Assembly (NCBI GenBank): GCA_037367405.1
Contig: JAZKJV010003368.1
Coordinates: 234,641-298,640 of the forward strand
DNA: 64,000 nt
Direction of reading: 5' to 3'
Origin: Ottelia alismoides
Lineage: Eukaryota > Streptophyta > Magnoliopsida > Alismatales > Hydrocharitaceae
In this document: one piece after another, positions 10,001-21,323 of the stretch
Layout: every line of letters starts with the position of its first letter
Numbering within the stretch: position 1 is the stretch's first letter
Notes under the pieces: model-generated
What the model saw: the letters and a program-made list of their open reading frames with translations, nothing else
Database searches by the model: none
What the model was told of the DNA's origin: nothing
Translations under genes and position numbers: made by a program

Positions 10001-11295
10001 ATGTCCTGAAAAATCAAAGAAGATGGATCAAAAATAGCTCGACATTGGAGATCCTTCGTAATCTGACTGATTGACAAAAGATTCATAGAAAAATGCGGTG
10101 CATGTAAAACATTCTTGAGCTGCATAGAGGATGTCAATCTAATCTCCCCCTGACCCGTGATGGGGGAATGTGTGCCATTGGCAATCACTACTGTCCGTCC
10201 TGGAGGGATCTGAGTATATCCTGAAAGTAGACTCTGGTCGCCACATAGATGATGTGTAGCGCCTGAGTCCATGATCCATGGCAATGTATCCGATCTACTA
10301 CTATGAAGTGCAAGTGTACTACCTGAAGTACTCGTAGAGGCAGACGCAGAAGCAGAAGCAGCAACATCAGTATGACTCTCTGTCATCGGTGCTGGGCCAG
10401 ATGGTGGGATAATGCCCCTGAGGCGGGCAACCAGATCATCAAAACGCTGATCCAGTGAAGCAGCAGAAGGAGGCTCTATCTGCTCAGCGACTCGTGCAGA
10501 TGCAGGAAATCCATGCTTTGAGTAGCATGTGTCCTCAGTATGTCCGATGCGGTGACAATATGAGCATGTAGGCCTAGTGCGACCACCCCTTCCACGGGGA
10601 GTACGTCCACGGCCCTGGTAATGAGAACCACGGCCCCTGTTGGCCGCCATGGCTGAGGGATTCTGACTAGCAGCTGCTGAAGGTACAGTTATCCTACTCA
10701 ATCTGTGAAAAGCCTCCTCCATGGGAGGAATAGTCGAGTCCGCCAAGATCTGTGAACGTGCGGCCTCATACTCTGGATCAAGTGCAGCGAGAAACACACC
10801 CACCATCGTTGCATTCCTGTATGTTTTCTGCTGCTCTGGTGTGGCGGTAAGAGGCATGAAGCTATAAAGCTTCTCAAACATTCCTCTCAAAGATGTATAG
10901 AGAGAATGTAACGGACGACCATTCTGCTTTATCGTGAATATATCATGTTGTAGTTGCAGGATCTTCGTCTCATTCTTTGCCTGAGAATAGGTCGCTACGA
11001 GGATATCCCACATGTCTTTGGCTGTGGGTTGATGTAGAATGTCATTGGCGATTTCAATAGCCAATGTGCCAGATAGCCACACCTTGGCATATGCGTCGTC
11101 TGCCTCCCATGAGGCATGAACTCCAGTCTTCTCTGCAGGCTCGGGCTCTGTGAGAATATGCTTCTTGCCCGTGGACTTCATCATACTCATGAACTGCATT
11201 GCCCACAGTTCATAGTTCGTACCATCCATCTTGACGATGGGCGCTGGACCACGAAATGCGCCCATAGATGGGGTATCTGCCTTGCTTTCTGACAT
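7084..11295 (-). pseudogene. Copia-S gag-pol polyprotein, open except for two in-frame TAG stops
   Basis: A single frame runs from ATG at 11295 to 7084, about 1,400 codons, broken only by TAG at 8590-8592 and TAG at 7879-7881. Domains in order: gag with CCHC knuckle CSYCHRIGHTEDTC (residues about 244-257); protease with WIMDSGATHHLCG (about 340-352); integrase with the His-His-Cys-Cys finger around LWHLRFGH...CEACQLGKHH, then the DDE core (FHVDVWG, MRSDNALEL, NGVAERKHR); RT starting SCKWVFTVK, with QLDVKNAFLYG and the catalytic YVDDILITG; RNase H with GCADADYAGCPKDRKSTSGF and SSVESEYRAMA. The first stop lies between integrase and RT, the second between RT and RNase H. Both stand where related frames would fit a Gln codon (inference). 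The polyprotein would make all proteins for copying and inserting the element. LTR size and layout suggest an Ale/Retrofit-like Ty1/copia, which I cannot confirm. Confidence 0.95.
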
Positions 11296-11910
11296 ACTGG
11301 AGATGGAAGACTGGAGTGACTAAGAGAAGATAATCTTTGTCTACAATGACATAGACGGGATTAGTTGCTTGTGTAGACGTCAAGCAACTACCCCCATGAT
11401 TATGTGCGCGCTACGGTCTGGATATGGTATGGATACGCGAGCACAAAGGTCACACGCAAGGGCAACAAGAAGCCGCTACCCGCGTGTGCAACTGTGGCGA
11501 AAAGAGCGCACAGTGCGTTACTTCAACACGCACCAATGCACGCAGATGTGCTACTGCAATACGCACCAATGCGCGCGGATCTAGCGCACCAGTGCGCACA
11601 GATGCGCACAGATGCGCACGGTTCTAGCGCACCAGTGCACAGATGCACACAGGAAGGGCGCAGGCGCTAAGGCTGTAGCGCACAGGCGCCAAGGATCGCG
11701 CGCAGATGCAAGGGCTGTAGCGCACAGGCGCTAGGGCTGCAGATCGTGAGGGCTGCAGCGCGCCAGGGAAGCGCTGGTGATGCGCACAAGCACGCACAGC
11801 AGAGGCGACGGCGTTGGATGGCGCGCCGATCGAGAGAGAGAGAGAAAGAGAAGAGAAGAGGGCCGGCGGGTGGGGTTTAGGGTTAGGGTTTCAAGAACTC
11901 CGGTCTAGGA
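11296..11910 (-). mobile_element. Copia-S 5' leader of the young copy
   Basis: It lies between the primer site and the gag ATG. It contains a GC-rich array of degenerate 'gcgcaccagtgcgcacagatg' words (about 11505-11790), a (GA)n run near 11830-11860 and a telo-box-like stretch (AAACCCTAACCCTAAACCC on the minus strand, about 11873-11891). No coding frame of note. Confidence 0.75.
11505..11790. repeat. Degenerate GC-rich short tandem words in the Copia-S leader
   Basis: Words such as 'gcgcaccagtgc', 'cagatgcgcac' and 'tagcgcacaggcgc' recur irregularly. They produce three overlapping Arg/Ala/Cys-rich spurious frames on the plus strand. This looks like replication-slippage expansion inside the untranslated leader. 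Confidence 0.7.
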
Positions 11911-11927
11911 CCGTCGCTCTGATACCA
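11911..11927 (-). promoter_or_regulatory. Young Copia-S primer-binding site (initiator-Met tRNA)
   Basis: On the minus strand it reads TGGTATCAGAGCGACGG, directly after the 5' LTR. The following 'tcctagaccgga' is the family signature also seen at 5120 and 30671. Confidence 0.9.
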
Positions 11928-12068
11928 TGTTGGGAAACGTGAATGAGATGATCTATTCCATAGCCCTAGGCTCTCTTATATAGGAGAGTAGCCTATGGGT
12001 AAATTACATAAAGAGAATAACAAGAAAATAAAATAACAAAGAGATACAAAATAGCCTATGCGTCAACA
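11928..12068 (-). repeat. Copia-S 5' LTR of the young copy (141 bp)
   Basis: It appears identical to 6936-7076, which implies a very recent insertion. The TSD atttt follows at 12069-12073. Confidence 0.95.
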
Positions 12069-13510
12069 ATTTTTTTTGGAGCGAGTTATTCTTAGATCAA
12101 GTTATGATCAAGTTATACTGTTGAGGTTTACGGTTCCTTGATACCCGAATCTGGGGAATTTTTTGAAGTTCACGTCAGTCTAGGGTTTCGATCGAAACCC
12201 CAATTCCAGATCCAGGCGCTCGAACATCCAGGCCGCAAGCCGTATACGGCGCCATTCTCCAAACCTGCAAAACCCTAGCCGCGATTGTTCTCGTCAGATC
12301 ATGTCAAGGCAGTGTCGATCTGCATCGCATCTCAGTTCTCCAGGTTGTCTCCAGGCGGCAACCTTCCTTCCAGTGGCGTCTTCTCCATCAGATCCTAGCG
12401 GCGTGAGCCGCACATCACGCGCACAGGGCGATGCATCCCCCAAGCGCGATCTCCTGCGCAAGCCGCGCGCGCACCAACTCCCAGGCGCGAGTCGAACCCT
12501 CTGGCGGCACCTTCTGGCGCACCCTCCAGCCCGCGCAAGCCCCTCGCGCGGCTCATCGAAACCAGGCGGCGCCGGCCCTAGCGCGCGGTCCCGGCGTGCC
12601 CCGGCGTGGGCTCCTTCCACCTCAGACGGCGCCGCCAAGAGAAGCGGCGCTGACAGCCCCGTGCCTTCATTTGTTTCGCGATCTCTGGCGAGCCCCAACC
12701 CTTGATCCAGCAAGCGGCGCTTCCCCATATCGTCGCGCCCAGGCGCTCCTCCTCGCCCCTGGCGGCGCCCTCCAGACGCCATCTCCTCGCAGCCGATGCG
12801 CCTCCCCAAGGGGTGCGGATGTAGCCTGGCGGCCCCGTCGTGCTCCAGGGGCGGCTGTTTTTGGAAGAACGGGTTCCCAACGAGAACCCTAAAAGGGAGG
12901 GGCTCACGTTTGAAGGGTTCTCGGAACCCTAAGTCTAGCCGATGGGCTGGTAATTTAAGGCCCAAATGTTTAAAATTAAGAAAAGTAGGGCCTGGCGTAT
13001 GTTGTAATTAAAAAAAAGAGAAAGAAGTTTTTTTGGGGGGGCCCAGTTGGAAAAAAAAGGGGGAGAGAGAGAGGAAAAGAGTGATTTTGTAAAGCCCAAC
13101 TGGGCTAAAGCATCTTTGTGTCCAAATGGGCATGCATTACAAAAAAAAACAAGAAGAAGAAAAAGAAAAGAAAAGGCGCGTACATCTCAAAAAGCCGTAC
13201 GCATTTTTGAAAATAATAAAAAAAAAGAGGTGAAATGAAATGACGGCTATAAAAAAATGGTAGAAATAGCCGGAAAAAATTTGTTTAAAAAAGAAAAGAA
13301 AAGAAAAAATATGGACGGCTTAGAAAAAAACAAATTTTTGAAAAGCCGCAAGAATCTCTTGGGTATGTTTTCTCCCCATCATTGTTGTCTTCTCCCAACT
13401 TGGTCGATGTCCATGTTTTCCGACGAGTATGGGAGAAAGGGGGAGTATATGTAGAGTCACAGGTCTTCCAGCCATATTCAGATCTTCCAGATTCAGATGC
13501 CAGTCTCCAG
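12069..13510 (+). mobile_element. Copia-B internal region, non-coding, second piece
   Basis: It continues the leader interrupted at 6935. The first 900 bp are GC-rich (Pro/Arg/Ser-rich spurious frames on both strands). From about 12965 it becomes very purine-rich with poly-A and poly-G runs, ending near 13510 where Copia-L begins. No gag or pol motif was found in any frame. Either the element is a non-coding (LARD/TRIM-like) family or its coding part was lost when Copia-L arrived. Confidence 0.65.
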
Positions 13511-16005
13511 TGAAGGATATTGTGAATCCTTAAGCGCATCACGGAAGCGTGTCGATCGCATCGTATGCAATCGGAGCAACTAGTCGCACTAGTTGCTAGA
13601 TGCAGCGGAAATTAAAATTTTAACTTTAAAGATGAAACCACATGATCACGAGAACACTTCTCGGATCATTTCATCAAACCACAAAGTACAAGGAATACCT
13701 CTTGAAGCGTGGTTGTGATCGCGAGATCCCAAAGTAGAGATCCTCCCATCTTAAGTCCGATCCACGAAGAACGCACTTGCGGGCGCGATGATGAGTCACG
13801 TTCCTTCCCGCAATCCTCGATGAAGATCCAAGCGATGGCTCCCCCGATTTCGTCAAACGAAATCCGTCGTCTTCCTTTAGAGTAAGAAACTCCAAAGAAG
13901 ATGGAGATCCACGAGTCGTCGAAGAAGAAGCCGAGAGTCCCTCCTTTCTCAACACAAAGTGGACGGCCACTTAATGGAGAAGAGAAAGAGAGAGAGGGCG
14001 AGAATGAGAAAGAGAGAGAGAGTTGTCACCTTGTACAACTCTTAATGATGTACCATGGAAGGCTACCCTAGCCCTCTATTTATATTAGTTTAGGATCCAA
14101 TGGATCTCAATCCATGGGACACATGGATCCAAAGGCTATGCTTGGTCCATGCTAAATCAATGGCTATGATTGTTGTTGGTTAAAAACAACAACATTAATT
14201 TAAATTAAAAAAATGTTGCAACATTATCAACATAATTTAATTTAACATTAACTAATTAAGAGATAATGTGATAAATAAAAATGGAGTCAACCAACCTCCC
14301 TAAAAATGGGGTTATTTTGTCTCCTTTTATTTTATCTTATTATTTCTTAATAAATTGCAATAACTATTATTGCAATAATATCCACCAAATTAATTCCAAA
14401 TTAATTTGTGAATATTTCAATCATGCCATCGAAGATATGTGAATCACATTCACAACCCAAACTAATTTGTAAATTACATTTCCAATTAATTAATTAATGT
14501 GAATATAATCCACACTATTAATTAACAAATGCTATTTACATAGATTCTCTCTCTTCAATATATATATTATAAATCATATTTATAATACACATATATCATG
14601 GATAGTATTATCCACATTCTCTAATCCTTGATAATTAAATCCCATTTAATTATCTTGGATAATAATTCTCACAATATGAATCATATTCGTATTAAGCTTG
14701 ATAATTAAATCTCATTTAATCATCAAGTTCTTCTTGCTTGGATATGGAATTCATCAAATGAATTATTCTTGAACTCCTTCAAGAATAATGTGCTTTCTCC
14801 GCAGATACTTGGAGATAAGGACAGGGCGATTGTATTATTCCACGTATAGTGACTTGGATGTTGAGATATCATCTCAAATCCAGATCTTACGAACCTCCCA
14901 TAGATGCTTGATTAAATCAAGACCGCAAATCCAATCTTTTCATTGAATCTGAATCCCATTCAGACCAATGTCCAACACTTGGACTAAGATCGGATTGCTT
15001 CTCTACTGAGAGGAGTCACTAAAATCCAGACCTGTTTCATCACTCCCTCGGAATGGAAGCGTCATGGATATACAATCGTTTATGATCACATCACCCTTCA
15101 GGTATTCCCAATACCTGTACATCCTGCATACTGGAAGACCCATGGTCAACCCGAAGATCAAGATCTATTTTACACTGTCTTCTTCAGGGTTTGATCACCA
15201 AGTTTCTCATTTGATCATTGGGATTTGGTATCGATCATATACTTTCCAAAAGCATATATCATACCTAGGTCTTGATCATATACTTTCCAAAAGTATATAT
15301 CAAACCTACAAATTCAGTCAAGCTTCCAAAGCAAGACGACCGTGCACGGAATTTGATTCTTCCCAATATCTCATGAGTGAGCTCATGTCTTCCGTTTCAG
15401 TAGTGAACCTGTATGATCCCTTTGAGAGATCGTATTACTCATATGCCCTTACATGCACACCAGCGCGCCGGTGTATAGACCTTGGTTAGGTCATCAACCT
15501 ATTGGTCTGCCAAATGTACATACTCAGACATATAGCAATACATCTGTCTCCGGTCAGAGGATGCGTGCCTATGCTGTGACAGTATTCAACATAGGACTTT
15601 GGTTATCTCGATCTCGTTAAGTCAACTCTTTGACCTAACTAATCTGACACCTCCGAATCTCTATTCCTATGCAGAGGACCTGCATCAAGAGGTCGGTCAG
15701 ATATCAGCCTATGTGAGAAAGGATTGCCATCTCCTACTCAGGCTGGAGATCACATCTTAATAATCATTTGACGGTGCTTGATGAGTCCTCAATCTAACCC
15801 TTTAGATATTCATCCAAACACCAGCCTCTATGATTCAATAATTGAATCAACAGTTGTATGATCATTAAGACAGCCATGGTACATAACCCTAATTGTATAG
15901 AGGGACCTATTATGCAAATTATTTATTCTTCATTTCAGATCAGGGAATGATATTTGCAATAACATTTATTGCATAATGGCTCGCCGTGGGCTCACATGTC
16001 CAACA
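13511..16005 (-). repeat. Copia-L LTR, left copy (2,495 bp; 3' LTR in element orientation)
   Basis: It is bounded by tgaaggatattg and ...catgtccaaca. It matches 21324-23820 almost throughout; by eye I find about six base differences and a 2-bp shorter (GA)n tract near 14020. The interior is AT-rich with many short inverted words ('aattaattaattaatg'). The ORF-like stretch 15064-15489 is repeated in both LTRs and looks incidental. Confidence 0.92.
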
Positions 16006-16026
16006 ATCTCCCACTAGCCCAAAGAG
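16006..16026 (-). promoter_or_regulatory. Copia-L polypurine tract
   Basis: On the minus strand GGGCTAGTGGGAGAT directly precedes the LTR start TGTTGGACATG. The identical arrangement recurs at 23821. Confidence 0.75.
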
Positions 16027-18216
16027 CCATTAATGGGCTAATCATTTAAACCAACACTCATGTGACAATCATAGGCTATTTAGAAATAGCTAGGTAAGCT
16101 GATCAGTCACTCTGTTCCCAAAAGACTATGCCAAGTCCTTTTACGGCACTTGCATATCCCTAGGTAACAGTGCTCGCATCCAATGCGAATGTTGCATCTA
16201 ATGCAACCTATACTCAATCTAGTCAAAGCAGTTATAGTGTCCTTGACACTATTGCTTAATAACTATTATGACCAGTATTTCCATAATCCTTATCAGAATA
16301 CCCTTATTCCTGGAGATCACTATCTCCTACGGTATTTGCAGTTAAGACCTTTTAGATTTCCATATAAAAATCTTAATTTCTTGAATATATTGTTATTACT
16401 GCAATCAAGTGTTCTATCTCTATAGAAGGATTAGTAACAGTTTACTACTCCCACTGCATGGCAGATATCTGGCTTTTGTACACATCAAGCATACACTTAG
16501 CTTCTCGTAACTGATGCACAAGTGCAACAGTTTTAGCATTCACTTCCTCAACTCATTGAGGTGCTATCCCTTTTGATAGGTCAGTACTGTACTACAAATG
16601 TGACAGTCCCAATACCCTCTTTTCTTTGATTCTGAACAACTTCAGAACTAAGATCTAAGAGGTATTCTTGAGATCATATCTCAAGGTATGGAATAGCCAG
16701 TCTATAAAACACTTATTCTCATCCTTATATCATTCCAAATGATTAGGATATTATCTACATTTAGCATGATGAACACAATGGCACTCCCACTAAGCTTCAC
16801 ATGGTTCATCAAGATTCTATTTGAAATCATAACATTTATAATTTCATCAAATCTTATGTTCCAACAGCAAGAAGCTTATTTGAGTCCACAGATGGATTTC
16901 TTTAGCTTTCACACCTTACTTTCCAAAATCATGAAGCCCTGGGGCTACTTCATGTGAATATCCTCAGAGAGGTATTCTTTAGAGGAATGCAATCTTGAAT
17001 TACATCTTGAAGATGCAATAGTCAAGTTGTGTAGCTAAGGTTAGCAATATTCTGATGATTTTAAGCATGGTCACCGAAGAGCAAGTCTCATTGCAAGCAA
17101 TGTCTTCTCTTCCGGTGTGTAGCTAATGGCTACAAACCGTGCTTTGAAGGTCTCTACCTTCTCATCAGGTTCCCTCTTTTCTTGAAAATCCATCTACACC
17201 TTAATGGGTCAAACCTTTATAGGTGGATCCTTGAGGGTCCATATACAACACTTTGTATATGAAGTCTACTTTAGACTTTATTGCTAATATCCATCTTTCC
17301 ATGTCATGATTCTTAGGAGCTTCATCACATGAAGTCCGATCATTGTCAGACTTAACTGACACATGGAATACATCCTCAAACTCATTTGAAGAGGTATTAA
17401 TGTTTCATCTTTAATTGTCCTTTTAGTTTCCGATTTCAGGAGCATCATTATCTTCTCAAGATTAAATGAGTTCCTTTACTTCATTTTCATCTTGATTCTC
17501 GAGAGTCTCAATCCTTCAAGAATCACATTCTCAGAGATGAGATCTTTTAAGAATCTCAAGGTCATAAAGTAGGTATCCAATACCATCCTTTATTTTCCTA
17601 ATGAAGTAGCACTCTCAAGTGCCAGATTCCAGCTTACATGCATGGAACCTCATTAAGGATATATATTGTAGTCTCTACTACACATATATACTTGGAAACT
17701 AAGGGATAATTATGCTAAAAAATATCATTGACCAAATCATGTCACACATGATCCAATTGTATCTCCCTACAACTCCATTGAGTTTAGGTGTATTAGGAGG
17801 AGTGAGATAGAAATGATATTCATATCTCCATAAGGTATTCTTTGAATTTTATCTAATAGGTACAAGCTACCTAGGTTAGATCAAATTCATTTCATCTTTC
17901 TCCAAACTTTGGTTCTAAACCAAAATTGTGAAATCTTTGAACATTTCAAAGGTTTCTCAGGTGAAGAGAAGAAATCTCATATCATACGTAATCATCAATA
18001 GATATTACATATCCATAATATTTACTATGATGTAGATGATCTACATACATCAATATGTATGAGATCTTGAATACCTCGACATCTAACACCATTCCCAAAG
18101 AAGGGTGTATTGGACATTTTACTTTGAATACAATATTCACAAGTATGTAAGATTTGAAATTTTAGACATTCTAAAGTTTCATATCTTACTAGTCTATTGA
18201 TCAAATCAACAGACAT
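16027..18216 (-). pseudogene. Copia-L pol remnant (integrase and RT), heavily decayed
   Basis: Reading 18216 to 16027 on the minus strand gives Ty1/copia pol pieces in the right order. The GAG-pre-integrase finger occupies 18216-18025 (LVRYETLECLKFQ...CEYCIQSKMSNTPF, ending DLIHIDVCRSS). Integrase core follows with GYVISIDDYV (about 17990) and LTPPNTPKLNGVVGRYN (about 17790). RT contains MNHVKLSGSAIVF then MLNVDNILIIWND (about 16860-16740), where the expected YVDD has become NVDN. Stops and frameshifts are frequent, and the spacing between integrase and RT is shorter than normal, implying internal deletion. The protein cannot work. Confidence 0.8.
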
Positions 18217-21200
18217 ATGTCCAAGACTTGATGCCAGATCATTGTCAAATGATCTTCATCCTCCTATTGATCTTATAAAGTTTGATTTTCAGTATTAGAA
18301 ATCTTAATGAACCATTCATTAATTTTCTAATTTTGTGGGATCCACTAGATATTAGATTACTATCTGAAATATTTCCATCATAACTCTTTATGATAGTTCT
18401 ATCTCAGAATTCATGTTTATTTCCAACGTTTAGAAACAAACAATGAGTGTATTCTACTATCTAGGTCATAGAGACATTCTCCAGGACCAAGGGCTCTCCC
18501 ACTGAGAATATGAGGTCTATCTATCCAATAGAGATTGCTGCAACAATTACAGCAATATCCATGTAGATGGCTTCTAAACCTTAAGATCAAATTTCTAAAC
18601 TTCTAATATATATATGCAACTAATTGCAAATGTCATTAGAAGATTGGGATACAATTGTCAGACTTTATCTTACGAAATAATAAAGTCAGAGTCAATGATT
18701 ATATGTAGACTATTCTGATGCTCTATCTGAGTCCTTCACTAAGGATTTTAGACAGATTTGATAGTCATACTATCAACACATCAACTTATTGCAGTATAGG
18801 CATTCATCCAACTCTTTGGATATCATATGGAAGTCACAGAAGTAGGTCAACTCTTTGACTTTCCTTCTTACTCGGGTCCGACCCATGCTTCCACTGTGCT
18901 CTCTTCATCAATAAACAACCATTGTTTAAGACAAAGAATCTCTTATGTTGAATTCAAAGGATTTCAATATAAGAGCATTTCAACATTTATACATGCTTCA
19001 TTAAATTCATACAATATGAATATTATGAAGCTTCATGAATGATTAGAGTATAGATAATAGAATGATGACACTCATCATATCTACATACATCTTAACTCTT
19101 AGAGACTTAGGTTCAGGTAGGTATTCAAACATTTTGAATACATCATCTCTTTCGAGCGACCATTCTGCATAATGCAGAGAACCATGTCATTCATGAATAA
19201 ATGTCTAGAGCACATATGTATGCCAAAATATCTTCTTTTATTTTATAAGGATTATTCGACAATTACGATCACCATCGACATGTCACTTCCAAAGTACACT
19301 CGATGAAGGATCAAGACTACAGAGACATACAAACCCTAAGGCGATGTCTTATTGTCTTACATAATTGTCATTTCTCATTATGTTGAGGAAACTTGCACAC
19401 TGCAACCACATACATTATGTGTCCAATTGCAAGTACAATATCTGGATCATGAGTCCAATCCAAGATATTTTTACTGGTTATCATTGAGTATAACATTGAG
19501 TGGGTTTAATGAAGGATTATCTGAAATAAGAAATTTGCATAAGGGTATATATATATTATATATATATGTTTTACTTTGATTTAGGAATTTTTTATATCAA
19601 AGTTGTCTTGCCTTGTCAACACTGAAAGTTCATTCCCTTAATTACTTTCAATGTAAGAGATATTCTTACCATTATATCTCTAGCAAGATCTGGGATCTCC
19701 TTTCCTATCTTTGTCGCATCCCAATAATATGAGAACTTACGACTCCAATAAAAAGAAGCGGGAACTCATTCCGCCTTGCAAGTCCAACTTGCATTCCCAA
19801 TTCGGTCTTTAACACCCAGGCCCACCACCCCTAAGATGATGTTGACCCGTTGCTAATTGAACCAACCGTCAACAGGATTAGAACTCGCTATGCGCAATCC
19901 AATATCGCCCCAATAATATGAGGACTCGATATTGGGGTCACTACGCATACGGCCTTACTCTTTCGAGAAGCAAAGAGCCCGATCCAGATGCGCTTGCATA
20001 TAGGATCTGTCACTTCGGACAGGCGTCTCCTACATACAATCCCTGGCGACGGAACCCTTCGCCTTGACGGGAGACCATGGATGTCACTTATGTGATCCTC
20101 CACCTCATATCCAAATTGTAATTAATTATCGTGAATCATATTCACATAATTAATTCTTCCAAGGGAAATACACATCTATTCATAATAGAGTGTTTATTGG
20201 ATATAATTAATTTAATCACATTAAATTAATCATCAATCCATTCATCAATCAACAAACATGTCTTTTACTTGAATAGTAGGTATTATCTCAAAATACGTGT
20301 TATTCGAATTTTAATAATTAGAAAAATACACATTGTCTGTCTCCGGTATTATACAGTCCCTACCCGCTGTCATGGCCAGTACCGACGAGAGTGGGACGGA
20401 CCACATACGTTGCAACCCGCTACCCCAATGCTCTCCGACTAGGCACCACATCCGCCTCGGGAAAGGATAATACCAGATAGACCATCATGTACTTTGAGAT
20501 GTTCATCGGTTTTTCAACCGAAATTATACCATATAATATACATCAAAACATTTTTGATTATAAGGAGATTTGCTAGACAAATCCCCAATCCTATTCAAGC
20601 AAAAGGGTTTTTCATGTAAAAGTTGTCCTACAACAATTGTAGGATAAACTATGGTTTTCATGAAAGCAATGTTTGTTGATGAACCAATGATCAAGATCTA
20701 ATATCTTATCATTGTGGTTTAGGCAAATGTCATTCAATGAAATAATTATTTCTTTAAATATTTCACAAATATTTATCACTAATTATTCCAGAAAATTAAC
20801 AATTAATTTTCATCATGATAATTGAATGACATATCACTAGGTTCAAGATCAAAATTGTTAATTTCCAGCAGTGACCCCCAATCACTAAAATTAACTTATC
20901 TTGATCAATTTAAATCCAAAAAATGCAAACTCAGTTTTCAAAGATTGCCTATTTGATTTATTAAAGAACCCAAGTGATAATTCACGCATTTCAAGGCGGA
21001 TTAAAATCGTAATCATCTCATTAATTACGTTCAAATCCGCAGTTCCCGCAACAGTGAATATAGTCATATTCAAAAAGCCATATCTTGAGCAAATAAAGTC
21101 CAAATTTAGTAAACTCAAGTCCTATGGTTTCCTTGTTTAATGGGGAACAAAATCCAATTGAAAATTTCGTGTTTAAACATTTTAAACAGTGCCGAAAAAT

Positions 21201-21308
21201 TCAATTAGACAGAGGTGCGAAAATTGAAATGCAGTAAAAATTTCGCAACCCTTTCAAGAACCAAATCGTCTAAGGTCTATGGATCATATCCAAAACCATA
21301 TTCAACCT
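18217..21308 (-). mobile_element. Copia-L internal region without recognisable gag
   Basis: This 3.1 kb lies between the primer site and the integrase remnant, where gag and protease should be. I could not recognise either. About 19730-20110 and 20330-20480 are more GC-balanced and contain a repeated phrase 'cccaataatatgag' (19729 and 19909). Their origin is unknown. The rest is AT-rich and full of stops. Either gag has decayed beyond reading or it was replaced by non-coding sequence. Confidence 0.55.
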
Positions 21309-21321
21309 GGCTTTGATACCA
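21309..21321 (-). promoter_or_regulatory. Copia-L primer-binding site (Met tRNA)
   Basis: On the minus strand TGGTATCAAAGCCAGGTT lies two bases after the LTR end, one mismatch from the initiator-Met complement TGGTATCAGAGCC. This fixes the orientation as minus. Confidence 0.8.
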
Positions 21322-21323
21322 CT

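Noticed and set aside
11369..11670. Three overlapping Cys/Arg/Ala-rich frames
   Set aside because: Read-through of the degenerate tandem words in the Copia-S leader.
12301..12965. Overlapping long frames on both strands in the Copia-B leader
   Set aside because: High GC removes stops; composition is Pro/Arg/Ser/Ala-rich and the frames carry no motif.
15064..15489. 141-codon frame in Copia-L LTR, repeated at 22879-23304
   Set aside because: Conservation is explained by LTR identity. It is antisense to the element and has no recognisable domain.
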